Positions 27,642-36,467 of a stretch of 64,000 bases of DNA are shown one piece after another (the first letter of the stretch is position 1; the number at the start of each line of letters is the position of its first letter). The stretch comes from Hinthialibacter sp964556895. Lineage in GTDB: Bacteria > Hinthialibacterota > Hinthialibacteria > Hinthialibacterales > Hinthialibacteraceae. Position numbers and translations under genes: made by a program. The notes under the pieces are model-generated. The model was not told where the DNA came from. It saw only the letters and a program-made list of their open reading frames with translations, and made no database searches. Location of the stretch: positions 1 to 64,000 of the forward strand of contig CAZKYC010000010.1 in NCBI GenBank assembly GCA_964556895.1, given 5' to 3'.

Positions 27642-28342
27642 GATGATGATTGTTGGCGGCGCTGTTTCCAGTTCACTTCCGCCTGTGATGCGGCGATGTA
27701 ATGAGGCAATAGGTCTTGAGCCGATATCGCCCCGCCTTGCTGGAGTTTCTTCATTCCTAATTCAGCCAACACCACGGGGTTTGGTGTGTTTAGCGTATCA
27801 GGCGGTTGGATACACTCATCGCCCAACACGCCAAGCAGCATCTCACGATACTCAGGCAACGCGGGGCCATAGATGATGGTCTGTTCTTGAATCTTGGAAA
27901 TCAGTTCATCTATTTCAATGGAGTATTCATCGCTTGTGGGGTTCGGCTGTTTGTCATCCCAGCGAAAGAAACGCGTATAGATCCATCCCTTGCGGGCGGA
28001 TATAATGGGGCAGAGTTGATACTGCGAAAACGGCGCCTGCCACGCCAACAGATCAAGCGTGGGGAGCGCTACACAGGGCAGCCCTCGCGCTGACGCCAGC
28101 CCCTGAGCGGAGGCGACGCCGACCCGCAGTCCAGTGAACGAACCAGGCCCGACGCTGCATGCAACCGCGTCTATCTCGTTCACACGAATGCCGCATCGAC
28201 TCAATAGCGCATCTAACGCGGGCATTAGCCCTTCGCTGTGAGTCAGGTCAACGCTCACGCTGATCGCGCCTAGCAGGCGATTGTCATCGCGCAACGCAAC
28301 CCCGCCGGTTGAAGTGGATGTATCAATCGCGAGTACTCGCAT
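27638..28342 (-). CDS. tsaB: tRNA t6A biosynthesis protein TsaB
   Basis: The 234-residue protein has the ASKHA-fold N-terminus MRVLAIDTSTSTGGVAL and the signature SVGPGSFTGLRVGVASAQGLA. TsaB dimerises with TsaD to transfer threonylcarbamoyl to A37 of tRNAs that read ANN codons. The ATG at 28342 follows the stop of the TsaE-fusion gene by 4 bases. A longer frame up to 28495 would run deep into that gene and has no family match. It overlaps rimI by ATGA. Confidence 0.95.
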   Translation of the reverse strand: MRVLAIDTSTSTGGVALRDDNRLLGAISVSVDLTHSEGLMPALDALLSRCGIRVNEIDAVACSVGPGSFTGLRVGVASAQGLASARGLPCVALPTLDLLAWQAPFSQYQLCPIISARKGWIYTRFFRWDDKQPNPTSDEYSIEIDELISKIQEQTIIYGPALPEYREMLLGVLGDECIQPPDTLNTPNPVVLAELGMKKLQQGGAISAQDLLPHYIAASQAEVNWKQRRQQSSS

Positions 28343-28346
28343 GTGG

Positions 28347-29402
28347 TTACTCCGCCTTCGATCTTTTCGCCGTAAACCACGTCCAGCGGCGCGTGGTTTC
28401 TGAGGCCGTTTCGCTGAAGCAATGCAGAGTTGTTTTGGGCAGCAGCCCGCCCAAGCGTTCCGCCCACTCGACCGCAACAATGGCGTCTGATTCAAACAGC
28501 TGCGCCCAATATTCGGTTTCGTGTTCAGGCACGCGTTCTAATCGATAGGCGTCGGCGTGAATTAACGCCTGGTCGCCATGGTATTCACGGCAATAGACGA
28601 ATGTAGGGCTGGCGACCGCCTCGCGCGTATGTAGAGCCTGCGCCAGACCGTTTACAAAACAGGTCTTGCCCGCCCCCAGGTCGCCATGCAGCGCAATCAC
28701 TCGATGCTCGCCAGCCGTGATGATTGACTTGGCCAATTGATGGGTTTCATCTTCACTATTACTGATAGATTCATAAAGGGTCGGTTGGTACACTGCGTCA
28801 TCGGTAATGACCAGATCAACCGGCTGGTCATGCGGCTCGGTGTTGATTGCATGGACCACCTGAGACTCAAAGGCGAGGCCGATCACAACAACATTATTTC
28901 GTTTTTGGTCTAACAGGCGGTCATAATACCCCCCGCCGAAGCCGACCCGCCCGCCAAAGATATCGAACGCGACGCCTGGCGCGAGTATGACGTCAGCCTG
29001 GTTGATGTTGACAGGTTCGCCCGGTTGCCCATCCGGCTCGCGGATTCCATACGCGCCTTTGACATGTAGTGAGTCAAGAGATTCGACCGGATACAACTCG
29101 ATTTTGTTGTCTCTCGTCACAGGATATACCAGCTTCACGCCATTGGTTAACAAGGCTTGAGCGAGGCTGTCGGTAGATACTTCTTCGTTGGTTGAAGCAT
29201 AGACCGCAACGGTTTTCGCCAATTTGACTTCAGGCAAATCGAGAACCCGCTGTGTGATTCGGCTGCTTCGGTAGGCGGCCAGGCGGCTATCTTGGGCGCG
29301 GCGTTGCGCGCGCATTTGCTGTCGCGCTTTGGCCTTGTCTAGCCAATCGGGAAACGCCCATTGCTTGAACTTTATGAGTTTCTGGTTGGTCTCAACATTC
29401 AT
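28347..29402 (-). CDS. 5-formyl-THF cyclo-ligase fused to TsaE
   Basis: The 351-residue protein joins two enzymes that are usually separate. Residues about 22-208 are a 5-formyltetrahydrofolate cyclo-ligase (MTHFS/YgfA) with the active-site motif GFGGGYYDR at 154-162 and the APGVAFD segment. Residues about 213-345 are TsaE, the ATPase of the t6A complex: Walker A GDLGAGKT (240-247), SPTFVYCREY, HADAYR (282-287) and VEWAER (311-316). Motifs of both halves look intact. tsaB and rimI follow at once, the standard t6A neighbourhood. The fusion may link folate repair with tRNA modification, or may simply reflect merging of adjacent genes. Confidence 0.9.
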   Translation of the reverse strand: MNVETNQKLIKFKQWAFPDWLDKAKARQQMRAQRRAQDSRLAAYRSSRITQRVLDLPEVKLAKTVAVYASTNEEVSTDSLAQALLTNGVKLVYPVTRDNKIELYPVESLDSLHVKGAYGIREPDGQPGEPVNINQADVILAPGVAFDIFGGRVGFGGGYYDRLLDQKRNNVVVIGLAFESQVVHAINTEPHDQPVDLVITDDAVYQPTLYESISNSEDETHQLAKSIITAGEHRVIALHGDLGAGKTCFVNGLAQALHTREAVASPTFVYCREYHGDQALIHADAYRLERVPEHETEYWAQLFESDAIVAVEWAERLGGLLPKTTLHCFSETASETTRRWTWFTAKRSKAE

Positions 29403-29787
29403 ACGGTTTAGAAAGATATATCCGAAATACGAGTGATGAAATTGTATCGAATCTTGTTGTGATTTGGAATCCAGCCGATCGATTCATAATCCCGACGAAA
29501 TAGCAGAAGCCATCTCAAACATAGAGATGGCTTTTTTATCAAGTCTCGATGGATCAATAATTAAAAACTCAATATAGGCAAGGGTGCAAAACGACACTAT
29601 ATTCGAGATGGCTTCTAGATTTTTTCATTAAAAAAAACGGTTTTATGACGAAGGGTTTACCCAAGCCTGTATTCCTAATCGTTTTTTCATTCAAAGACAT
29701 TTTGCCTTATAGCCATTTTTTGACTTGGAGAATTGATAGCGTCAAAGTATTCTTAGTAGCGCGATAACGCGCCAACGCAGTTACTTT
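29403..29787. other. Non-coding gap containing a MITE-like element
   Basis: This 385-base gap separates divergent transcripts: the TsaE fusion on - and the symporter on +. It holds the inverted-repeat element at 29505-29616 and an AT-rich stretch (29617-29720). No gene or strong promoter was recognised; TTGACT at about 29720 has no well-spaced -10 partner. Confidence 0.5.
29505..29616 (-). repeat. MITE-like element, copy C, with 12-bp terminal inverted repeats
   Basis: AGAAGCCATCTC (29505-29516) and GAGATGGCTTCT (29605-29616) are perfect inverted repeats bounding 112 bases. An internal GAGATGGCT at 29524-29532 forms a 9-bp hairpin with the left end, followed by TTTTTT, so the end could also terminate + strand transcripts. 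Read on the - strand, the middle (29596 to 29546) matches 56849-56888 well (TTGCACCC, GCCTATATTG, ATTGAT). It appears to be a shortened copy of the element at 56749-56932, without the GCTTCAG-GCGGCTCCG half. Confidence 0.7.
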
Positions 29788-31221
29788 ATGACGATAACGT
29801 ACATCATCCTCTTTTTATATCTCGCCGTCTTGATTGGCGTCGGCGTTTGGTGTTCACGGCGCCAGGCGTCGCTGCAAGACTTCTTTGTCGCAGGGCGCGA
29901 CATGCCCGCCTGGGCTTCGCTGGCCGCGATTGTGGCGACCGAGACCAGCGCCGTCACCTTTATCGGCGCCCCCGCCCAGTCGTTTGTCGACGGCGGCGAC
30001 TTTTGGTTTCTTCAAGTGGTGATGGGGTATATTCTCTCTCGCTTTGTCTTGTCGTATTATTTTCTGCCCAAATTTTTTGAACACGAAATCGTCACCATCT
30101 ATCAATTTTTAGGGCGGCGCTTTGGCCAGGAAGTTCAAAAAACCTCCGGCGTGTTTTTCTTTATCACCCGCGCCATGGCGGCGGGGGTTCGCCACTTCGC
30201 CGCGGCGGTGGTCATCCAAGCCATGACCGGGTGGGACGTGGTCACCGCCATCATCGTTACCGGGATCATCGCGGTACTGTATTCGGTCATGGGCGGGCTG
30301 GCGGCGGTCATCTGGACGGAAGTCATCCAATTCGCCGTGATGATGTTAGGCGGGCTGTTTGTATTTTTCTATATTCTGAACGTCACCCCCGGCGGGCTTT
30401 CAGAAATGATCAGTTATGGCGCCAGTCAGAGCAAGTTTGATGTATTTCATTGGTCATTTGAAGGCAAGGGTTTTCTTCTCGGCCTCGCGGGAGGGTTCTG
30501 TCTCAACCTCGCGTCTCACGGCGCCGATCAAGACCTGGTCCAGCGCCTGCTCTCCTGCCGCAGCCTGCGCAGCGCCCAGTGGTCGTTGGTTCTCAGCGGC
30601 GGGGTGGTTTTTCTTTTGTTTGGATTTTTGTTGTTTGTCGGCGTCATGCTCAGCCGCTTTTATAACGGCGCCCTGCCTGGCGGCGTCGACAAAGCCAATG
30701 AAATACTGCCCTATTTCGCGATGAACGAAATGGCGCCCGCAGCGGGCGCCTTTGTCTTGGCCGCGATTCTGTCAGCCGCCATGTCGAGCACGGCTTCAGC
30801 GCTGAATTCGCTTTCATCCACATCAATCAGCGATTTTGTATTGCCCTCGCTCAAAGAAGAACTTTGTGAAACCCGTTTGGTGTTGTTGTCTCGCGTCTTC
30901 ACGGTGTGTTGGATGATCGTGTTAATTGGGATCGCGCTGGTCTCAAGTATGTTAAAGGAAAACATTCTCGACTTGGCGCTCAGCATCCCCAGTTATACCT
31001 TCGGCAGCCTCTTGGCGGCGTTTGTGTTGGGCATCTTCACGCCGCTCAAAAACCAACGCGCTGTCACCATCGGCATGGTAACGGGCGTGTTCGCCGTTGT
31101 CGGAGTGATGTTACTCGGTTTTCATTGGACGGCGTGGGTGCCGTCGGGCGCGTTTGCGTCTATTATTGTTGCATTGATACTCAATGCGTTGCTGCCTCAG
31201 CCAGCTTCGCAAACTTCATAG
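29788..31221 (+). CDS. Sodium:solute symporter family protein
   Basis: The 477-residue integral membrane protein has about 13 predicted helices. It shows SSS-family features: DFFVAGRDMPAWASLAAIVA near the N-terminus, the TFIGAPAQSFVDGG loop and the conserved Ser/Thr-rich segment ILSAAMSSTASALNSLSS, which forms part of the sodium site. It imports a small solute using the sodium gradient. Substrate is not readable. The substrate-binding protein gene starts 10 bases after its stop, so the two may be co-transcribed although they belong to different transport systems. Confidence 0.92.
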   Translation: MTITYIILFLYLAVLIGVGVWCSRRQASLQDFFVAGRDMPAWASLAAIVATETSAVTFIGAPAQSFVDGGDFWFLQVVMGYILSRFVLSYYFLPKFFEHEIVTIYQFLGRRFGQEVQKTSGVFFFITRAMAAGVRHFAAAVVIQAMTGWDVVTAIIVTGIIAVLYSVMGGLAAVIWTEVIQFAVMMLGGLFVFFYILNVTPGGLSEMISYGASQSKFDVFHWSFEGKGFLLGLAGGFCLNLASHGADQDLVQRLLSCRSLRSAQWSLVLSGGVVFLLFGFLLFVGVMLSRFYNGALPGGVDKANEILPYFAMNEMAPAAGAFVLAAILSAAMSSTASALNSLSSTSISDFVLPSLKEELCETRLVLLSRVFTVCWMIVLIGIALVSSMLKENILDLALSIPSYTFGSLLAAFVLGIFTPLKNQRAVTIGMVTGVFAVVGVMLLGFHWTAWVPSGAFASIIVALILNALLPQPASQTS

Positions 31222-31230
31222 GCGTTTTGG

Positions 31231-32805
31231 ATGCAAGACTCAGCAAGGGCCGCGTTCTTCAGTATTCTTCTCCTTGTATTCGCCGGATGCGGCGCAGGCT
31301 CTGGATCGTTTTTTGTTCCTCTCAAAAACCCCGACACGTTAGTCACCTTTGACATCTTTGATCCGCCCACGCTTGACCCTCACCGCTCGTGGGGCGTCGC
31401 TGACGGGCGTTTGATTGGCATGTTGTTCTGTAACCTGGTGCGCTTCAATCGCGACGCGGAAATTGTCCCCGACCTGGCAACCTCGTGGACGATCTCAGAC
31501 GACGGCAAGGTCTACTCATTCGAGCTAAATCCGCAGGCGAAATTCGCCAACGGCGACCCAATCACCGCTGAGGATGTCATTTATTCGTTTGAGCGCGCTT
31601 TGTCTGAAGACACCGCCGCAGCCAACCGCTGGGCGCTCGAACCCATCATCAAGATGGAAGCGCAGGGCAGCCATTCGCTGCAACTGACATTAAGTGGGCC
31701 GTTTGCGCCCTTTATCGGCCAGTTGGCCATGCCGATTGGCTCGATTGTTCCTCGAAAAGAGATCGAAAAAAGCGAGACAGCGAATGTCCCGTTTGGAACC
31801 CGCCCCCTCGGCGGCGGGCCCTGGCGATTGGTCGAATGGAAACACGACCGCCATGTGATACTGGAACGCAACCCATACTACTTCGCCCAAAAGCCAAACA
31901 TGGAACGATTCATCTATCGTGTGATCCCCAACCACTTCACCGCCGTGGCGGAATTTGAAACGGGCAACTTGTCTATCGTTGAAGAACTGCCTGACGCCGA
32001 GATTCCCCGCTGGACGACCGACGAGAACTGGAAACCGTATGTCGCCGAATCGCCCCAGCTCAACACCGACATGGTGTTGTTCAACTGTTCGAAGCCTCCC
32101 CTCGATCAGGCTGAAGTACGCCGCGCATTGGTTTCACTCGTCGACACAGAGAAAGTATTGCAATGCGTCCGGTTTGGGGCGGGTGTGCCTAGCGGCGGGC
32201 CGATTCCATCTAGTTTGCCAGGCGGCGCCAAGACGCGCGTTCCATTTAATCTCACTCAAGAGCAGGCAAAAGACATTCTTCAAAACGCCGGATTGCTCGA
32301 CCGCGAACTGGTAATCGTCTTCCCTGAGCGTGAGGGCTTTACCCGCGCGACGGGCGAGGTGCTTCAAGCGTTATGGAAGCGCGCCGGACTGAACGCGCGA
32401 ATCCAACAACTCGAATGGGCGACCTATCGACAGGCACTGCGCGAAGGCAAGTTTGACGCCGCCTATCGAAGTTGGTACGCCGATTACCCCGACGGCGACA
32501 ACTTTTTGTATCCGCTCTTTCATTCGTCTCAAACTGGACAAAGCAACTTCACCTTTCTCAATGACCCCGAAGTCGACAGTTTGATTGACAAATCGCGCCG
32601 CGAACTGGATGTAGACAAACGGCTGGCGATGGTAGAACGCGCCAACGCCATGCTTTATCAAAAAGCGCCTGCGTTGTTTTTATGGCACCGCACCCAATAC
32701 ACCATCCGACACCCGTCTGTGACAGGGTATAAGCCGACGCTGATTTTTAACGGCGTGCGCTATTTAACTGAAACCATTACCGAACCCGAAAGCGGCGCGA
32801 TATGA
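31231..32805 (+). CDS. ABC-transporter substrate-binding lipoprotein, Dpp/Opp family
   Basis: The 524-residue protein has a lipoprotein signal (hydrophobic SILLLVFAG then C20) and the family-5 solute-binding fold: PPTLDPHRSWGVADG, LVRFNRDAEIVPDLATSW, the WTISDDGKVYSFEL motif and GTRPLGGGPWRLVEW. It captures peptides or other oligomers and delivers them to the two permeases encoded next. The last bases overlap the first permease gene by ATGA. No ATPase gene (DppD/DppF) lies nearby, so ATP-binding subunits must be encoded elsewhere. Confidence 0.93.
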   Translation: MQDSARAAFFSILLLVFAGCGAGSGSFFVPLKNPDTLVTFDIFDPPTLDPHRSWGVADGRLIGMLFCNLVRFNRDAEIVPDLATSWTISDDGKVYSFELNPQAKFANGDPITAEDVIYSFERALSEDTAAANRWALEPIIKMEAQGSHSLQLTLSGPFAPFIGQLAMPIGSIVPRKEIEKSETANVPFGTRPLGGGPWRLVEWKHDRHVILERNPYYFAQKPNMERFIYRVIPNHFTAVAEFETGNLSIVEELPDAEIPRWTTDENWKPYVAESPQLNTDMVLFNCSKPPLDQAEVRRALVSLVDTEKVLQCVRFGAGVPSGGPIPSSLPGGAKTRVPFNLTQEQAKDILQNAGLLDRELVIVFPEREGFTRATGEVLQALWKRAGLNARIQQLEWATYRQALREGKFDAAYRSWYADYPDGDNFLYPLFHSSQTGQSNFTFLNDPEVDSLIDKSRRELDVDKRLAMVERANAMLYQKAPALFLWHRTQYTIRHPSVTGYKPTLIFNGVRYLTETITEPESGAI

Positions 32806-33728
32806 CTTCGTATATCATCCGCCGCTTGTTGTTGATGGTCCCCGTGTTATTCGGCGTAGTGACGATTGCGTTTTTTTTAAGCCGGTTGGCGCCGGGCGAT
32901 CCCGCCGACGCCATGGCAGGGCAACGCGCCACCGAAGAACAAAAACAAATGATCGCCCAGAAGTATGGGTTTGACCAACCCCTATATATTCAGTATGGCA
33001 AATACTTGTTGAACCTGGCGCAGGGCGACATGGGCTTATCGTATGACAGTCACCGCCCGGTCACCGAGATCATCGCCGAACGCTTCCCTTACACCTTCAA
33101 ACTGGCGGCGGCGGCGATGGTGGTCGCGATTATTCTGGGCGTTGCGGCTGGTCTGGTCTCAGCGCTGTTGCCTAACTCATGGTATGACCGCGCGGCGATG
33201 ATATTTTCGATGTTGGGAATCTCGACGCCCGTATTCTGGCTGGGCCTGTTGTTGATGTATTTCATCAGCGTCCAGTTGCAACTGCTGCCTCCGTCAGGAT
33301 ACGGCGACGGCAGTTGGCGCTATCTGGTTTTGCCTGCGATCGCGCTAGGGACGCAATCGGTCGCGCTCTTGGCCCGCATGACCCGCGCCGCCATGCTCGA
33401 AGTGTTGCGCGAAGATTACCTGCGCACCGCCTACGCCAAAGGCCTGGCGCCCTGGAAAGTGATCAGCAAACACGCCTTCGCCAACGCGGTGATCCCCATC
33501 ATCACCATCATCGGCGTTGACTTCGCGAGTTATCTATCAGGCTCGGTGTTGACCGAAAAAGTGTTCTCATGGCCAGGCCTGGGGCGGCATGTAGTGATTG
33601 CGATTGGGCAACGCGACTACCCCGTTATCAACGGGACCGTCTTGTTCTTCGCCGTCATTTTTTTGATGATCAACTTATTGGTTGACGTGCTGTACGCGTA
33701 CTTAGACCCAAGGATCCGTTACGAATGA
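32802..33728 (+). CDS. ABC-transporter permease, DppB/OppB family
   Basis: The 308-residue permease has six membrane helices. It starts TSYIIRRLLLMVPVLFGVVT, the standard DppB N-terminus, and contains RLAPGDPADAM and the EAA loop (REDYLRTAYAKGLAPWKVI) that contacts the ATPase. It forms half of the transmembrane channel for the substrate-binding protein encoded before it. ATGA overlaps join it to both neighbours. Confidence 0.95.
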   Translation: MTSYIIRRLLLMVPVLFGVVTIAFFLSRLAPGDPADAMAGQRATEEQKQMIAQKYGFDQPLYIQYGKYLLNLAQGDMGLSYDSHRPVTEIIAERFPYTFKLAAAAMVVAIILGVAAGLVSALLPNSWYDRAAMIFSMLGISTPVFWLGLLLMYFISVQLQLLPPSGYGDGSWRYLVLPAIALGTQSVALLARMTRAAMLEVLREDYLRTAYAKGLAPWKVISKHAFANAVIPIITIIGVDFASYLSGSVLTEKVFSWPGLGRHVVIAIGQRDYPVINGTVLFFAVIFLMINLLVDVLYAYLDPRIRYE

Positions 33729-34558
33729 AACAGGCGTTGCGCCATCCCTATATCTTGATCGGCGGCAGCGTCGCCCTAGCGCTAATCTTCATCGCGGTGT
33801 TTGCGCCGTTGGTCAGCCCTTATCATCCTAATGAGATTGACCTCGACGCCTACTATCAACCGCCGTCGGCAAAGCACTGGTTTGGCGCCGACGAAGTAGG
33901 CCGCGACATCTTCTCGCGCGTGGTCTACGGCGCGCGCATCTCACTCGGCATCGGCGTCACCACGCGGACCTTTAGCCTGCTGATCGGTATGGTCGTCGGC
34001 TGTTTGTCTGGGTTTTACGGCGGCAAGGTCGATATGTTTCTTCAACGCATCGTTGATATTACGCTGGCATTTCCGTTTTTGTTGTTGGTGATTTCTATTG
34101 CGGTGATTTTCCCCAGTGGGATACTCGCAGTCTTTGTCTCGCTCAGCCTGGTGATGTGGGCGGGAGCGGCGCGGCTGATTCGCTCACAAGTAATGGTGGT
34201 GAAAGAACGCGAGTTTGTAAACGCCGCCCGCGCCTATGGCGCGTCTGATTTCACCATCATCCTGCGGCATATCATTCCAAACAGTTACGCGCCCGCGTTG
34301 ATCTGGTGGACGATGGGCCTGGCGCAAGCCATCATGGCCGAAGCGGGGCTGTCGTTTCTCGGCCTGGGCGCGCAACCGCCGACGCCCAGTTGGGGCGGCA
34401 TGATCAATTTTGGTTCGCAGGCGATACGCGTGGCGCCGTGGGCGTCGATCTTTCCCGGCGCGGCGTTGGCGTTGACCGTGTTGGCGTTTAACCTGATAGG
34501 AGAGGGCCTGCGCGACGTCCTCGACGTCAAAGACGCCGGCGCAAAAAAAACAGACTGA
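33725..34558 (+). CDS. ABC-transporter permease, DppC/OppC family
   Basis: The 277-residue permease carries the OppC features HWFGADEVGRDIFSRVVYGAR and the EAA loop EFVNAARAYGASDFTIILRH, with a C-terminal GEGLRDVLD segment. It pairs with the DppB-like permease encoded just before it. No nucleotide-binding subunit follows; the next gene is a methyltransferase. Confidence 0.95.
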   Translation: MKQALRHPYILIGGSVALALIFIAVFAPLVSPYHPNEIDLDAYYQPPSAKHWFGADEVGRDIFSRVVYGARISLGIGVTTRTFSLLIGMVVGCLSGFYGGKVDMFLQRIVDITLAFPFLLLVISIAVIFPSGILAVFVSLSLVMWAGAARLIRSQVMVVKEREFVNAARAYGASDFTIILRHIIPNSYAPALIWWTMGLAQAIMAEAGLSFLGLGAQPPTPSWGGMINFGSQAIRVAPWASIFPGAALALTVLAFNLIGEGLRDVLDVKDAGAKKTD

Positions 34559-34594
34559 TTCACAATACTCACTCATCGTCGTATCATTCTTCAT

Positions 34595-35332
34595 ATGCCA
34601 AACTCTACTGAACTCTACTTAAACCTATTAAAACGCTGTCTCTTGGGCGAACTCTACCAGGACGGCTCAATCACCGCGGGCAATGAACAGCCTTATGACC
34701 CGGCGCTTCGCGCTGAAGGCCGCGACTGGCCGCAATTCGCCCACACCATGATCGGACGCAAACGCCTCGACCATCTGCATGAATGCCTCGACCTCATCAA
34801 AGACGAAAATATCTCCGGCGACGTGATTGAGACCGGCGTATGGCGCGGCGGCGCTTCGATCTTCATGCGCGGCTTTATGAAATCTCACAATGAGGCGCGC
34901 ACCGTCTGGGCGGCGGATTCATTCGCAGGCTTGCCCAAACCTGACGCTGAGCGCTACCCTCAAGACGCTGGAGACCAACACTACGCCGCGCCTGAGTTGG
35001 CGGTGTCGCTGGATGATGTGAAAGAGAATTTCTCTCGTTATGGACTATTAGACGACGGCGTGCGTTTTCTCGAGGGATGGTTTAACGAGACACTGCCTGA
35101 TGCGCCTATTGAACAATTAGCCCTGATCCGCCTCGACGGCGATATGTATCAATCGACGTGGGAAGCGCTCGACGCCTTGTACGGCAAACTATCGCCCGGC
35201 GGCGTCGTCATCGTAGACGACTATGGCGCCGTGCCCGCTTGTAAGGCTGCTGTCGAAGACTTCCGCAGCCAACACGACATCGCCGCCGACGTCAAATCCA
35301 TCGACTGGACCGGCGCCTGGTGGCGGAAGTGA
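34595..35332 (+). CDS. TylF/MycF-like O-methyltransferase
   Basis: The 245-residue protein matches the macrocin O-methyltransferase (TylF) family: GDVIETGVWRGGASIFMRGF (SAM-binding loop), TVWAADSFAGLPKPD, and LALIRLDGDMYQSTWEALDALYGKLSPGG with the metal-binding Asp residues. VIVDDYG follows. Such enzymes methylate sugar hydroxyls in glycans and antibiotics in a magnesium-dependent way. Here a role in modifying a surface glycan is likelier than antibiotic synthesis, since no biosynthetic cluster is present. The gene follows the permease by 36 bases on the same strand. Confidence 0.88.
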   Translation: MPNSTELYLNLLKRCLLGELYQDGSITAGNEQPYDPALRAEGRDWPQFAHTMIGRKRLDHLHECLDLIKDENISGDVIETGVWRGGASIFMRGFMKSHNEARTVWAADSFAGLPKPDAERYPQDAGDQHYAAPELAVSLDDVKENFSRYGLLDDGVRFLEGWFNETLPDAPIEQLALIRLDGDMYQSTWEALDALYGKLSPGGVVIVDDYGAVPACKAAVEDFRSQHDIAADVKSIDWTGAWWRK

Positions 35333-35337
35333 GTCAC

Positions 35338-36327
35338 TCACAACTCCAACACAGCCCTCACTGCGCCAACCACTCGGCCCTGCAATTCGCCATTGGTCGC
35401 GACCACGCCTTGGTTTGACTCGAGGCGGCGGCCTTTTGAAAAATCGAGCGCATTGCCGTTCACATCAGTCACCACGCCGCCCGCTTCCTCTATCACCACC
35501 ACACCGGCCGCGTGATCCCAAATTTTTTCGACATAATCGGCGCGGGTCGGCAGGCGCAGATAGATCGACGCTTCGCCGCGCGCCACGGCGGCGTACTTAC
35601 ACTGACTGTCAATACGAAAAGGCGGGTTGATCACGCCCAAGCGCTGGGCGATCTGTTCGGCGTGACCGTGAGACGTATGCCCTGACTCGACCGATTCGAC
35701 AAACGACGCCTGGCAGGCCTCGGCAATCGTCGAAACCTGAACCGGCGTTTCATTACCACTATCGAGATTCATCTGAACGGCGCCGCCGCCCTTGCTAGCG
35801 ACAAACAAACACCCCTTGGCGCCGCCAGGCTGGCTAGGATCAACCGGCAGGTTGGGGCATCCGAGAACGCCCAACACCACTTCGCCATCTTCGATCAACG
35901 CCAGCGCGACCGCGTAGTGTTCGGCGCGAAGAAAGCCCTTGGTGCCGTCTATGGGGTCAATCGTCCAAAAGCGGCCTTGGGCGCCGCCTTCGGCGTTTCC
36001 TTTGTCAATCACAGATAGAATCTCGTCTTCGCTGGCGCCATCGGTTTCAGGCGCAGCGCACTCTATTACGCGTCGTTTTAACGCTTCGTTCTCAGCCTTG
36101 CGCAAATCGCCCGCGTCTTCTTCGCCCACGATTGGAATATCAGAAAACGCGGCCAACAAGCGCAAGGACGCTGCCGCCTGCGAGCCATAATCGGCCACAG
36201 TTACTGGAGAACGGTCTTTTTTGGTGAGCGTCTCTTGTGTGACTAAGGTTTGTTGGACGCGCTGGCACAACCGTGAAGCCGCCATTACGGCGTCAATCGC
36301 CACCCGTCTTTCGTTTTCGTAACTCAT
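35338..36327 (-). CDS. 3'(2'),5'-bisphosphate nucleotidase, HAL2/SAL1-like
   Basis: The 329-residue protein belongs to the lithium-sensitive inositol-monophosphatase superfamily. PVTVADYGSQA and GEEDAGD carry metal ligands; FWTIDPIDGTKGFLR is the family signature; WDHAAGVVVIEEAGG is the second signature. The length and spacing favour the PAP phosphatase branch (HAL2/SAL1) over SuhB or short CysQ. It removes 3'-phosphate from PAP, a by-product of sulfate transfer. ATG 36327 with GAGGG upstream is chosen as start. It is divergent from the sulfatase gene, a possible sulfur-metabolism link. Confidence 0.88.
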   Translation of the reverse strand: MSYENERRVAIDAVMAASRLCQRVQQTLVTQETLTKKDRSPVTVADYGSQAAASLRLLAAFSDIPIVGEEDAGDLRKAENEALKRRVIECAAPETDGASEDEILSVIDKGNAEGGAQGRFWTIDPIDGTKGFLRAEHYAVALALIEDGEVVLGVLGCPNLPVDPSQPGGAKGCLFVASKGGGAVQMNLDSGNETPVQVSTIAEACQASFVESVESGHTSHGHAEQIAQRLGVINPPFRIDSQCKYAAVARGEASIYLRLPTRADYVEKIWDHAAGVVVIEEAGGVVTDVNGNALDFSKGRRLESNQGVVATNGELQGRVVGAVRAVLEL

Positions 36328-36467
36328 CAATCCCTCAACGATGCAAATTGGTCTCTACCCATCAAAACGGCGAAATGCGATGGGTCAAGCCAAAGGGGCG
36401 CGCTAGCATAATTTGTCACGCTATGATAATTTGCACACACTATTTTTTGACCAAACGGGGAGAAACC

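Noticed and set aside
28343..28495. 51-residue N-terminal extension of TsaB
   Set aside because: It lies inside the TsaE coding region, is basic low-complexity, and the standard TsaB start is at 28342.
29508..29537. Hairpin with T-run as a plain terminator
   Set aside because: No + strand gene ends upstream of it. The stem is better explained as part of the inverted-repeat element, although it could still stop transcripts.
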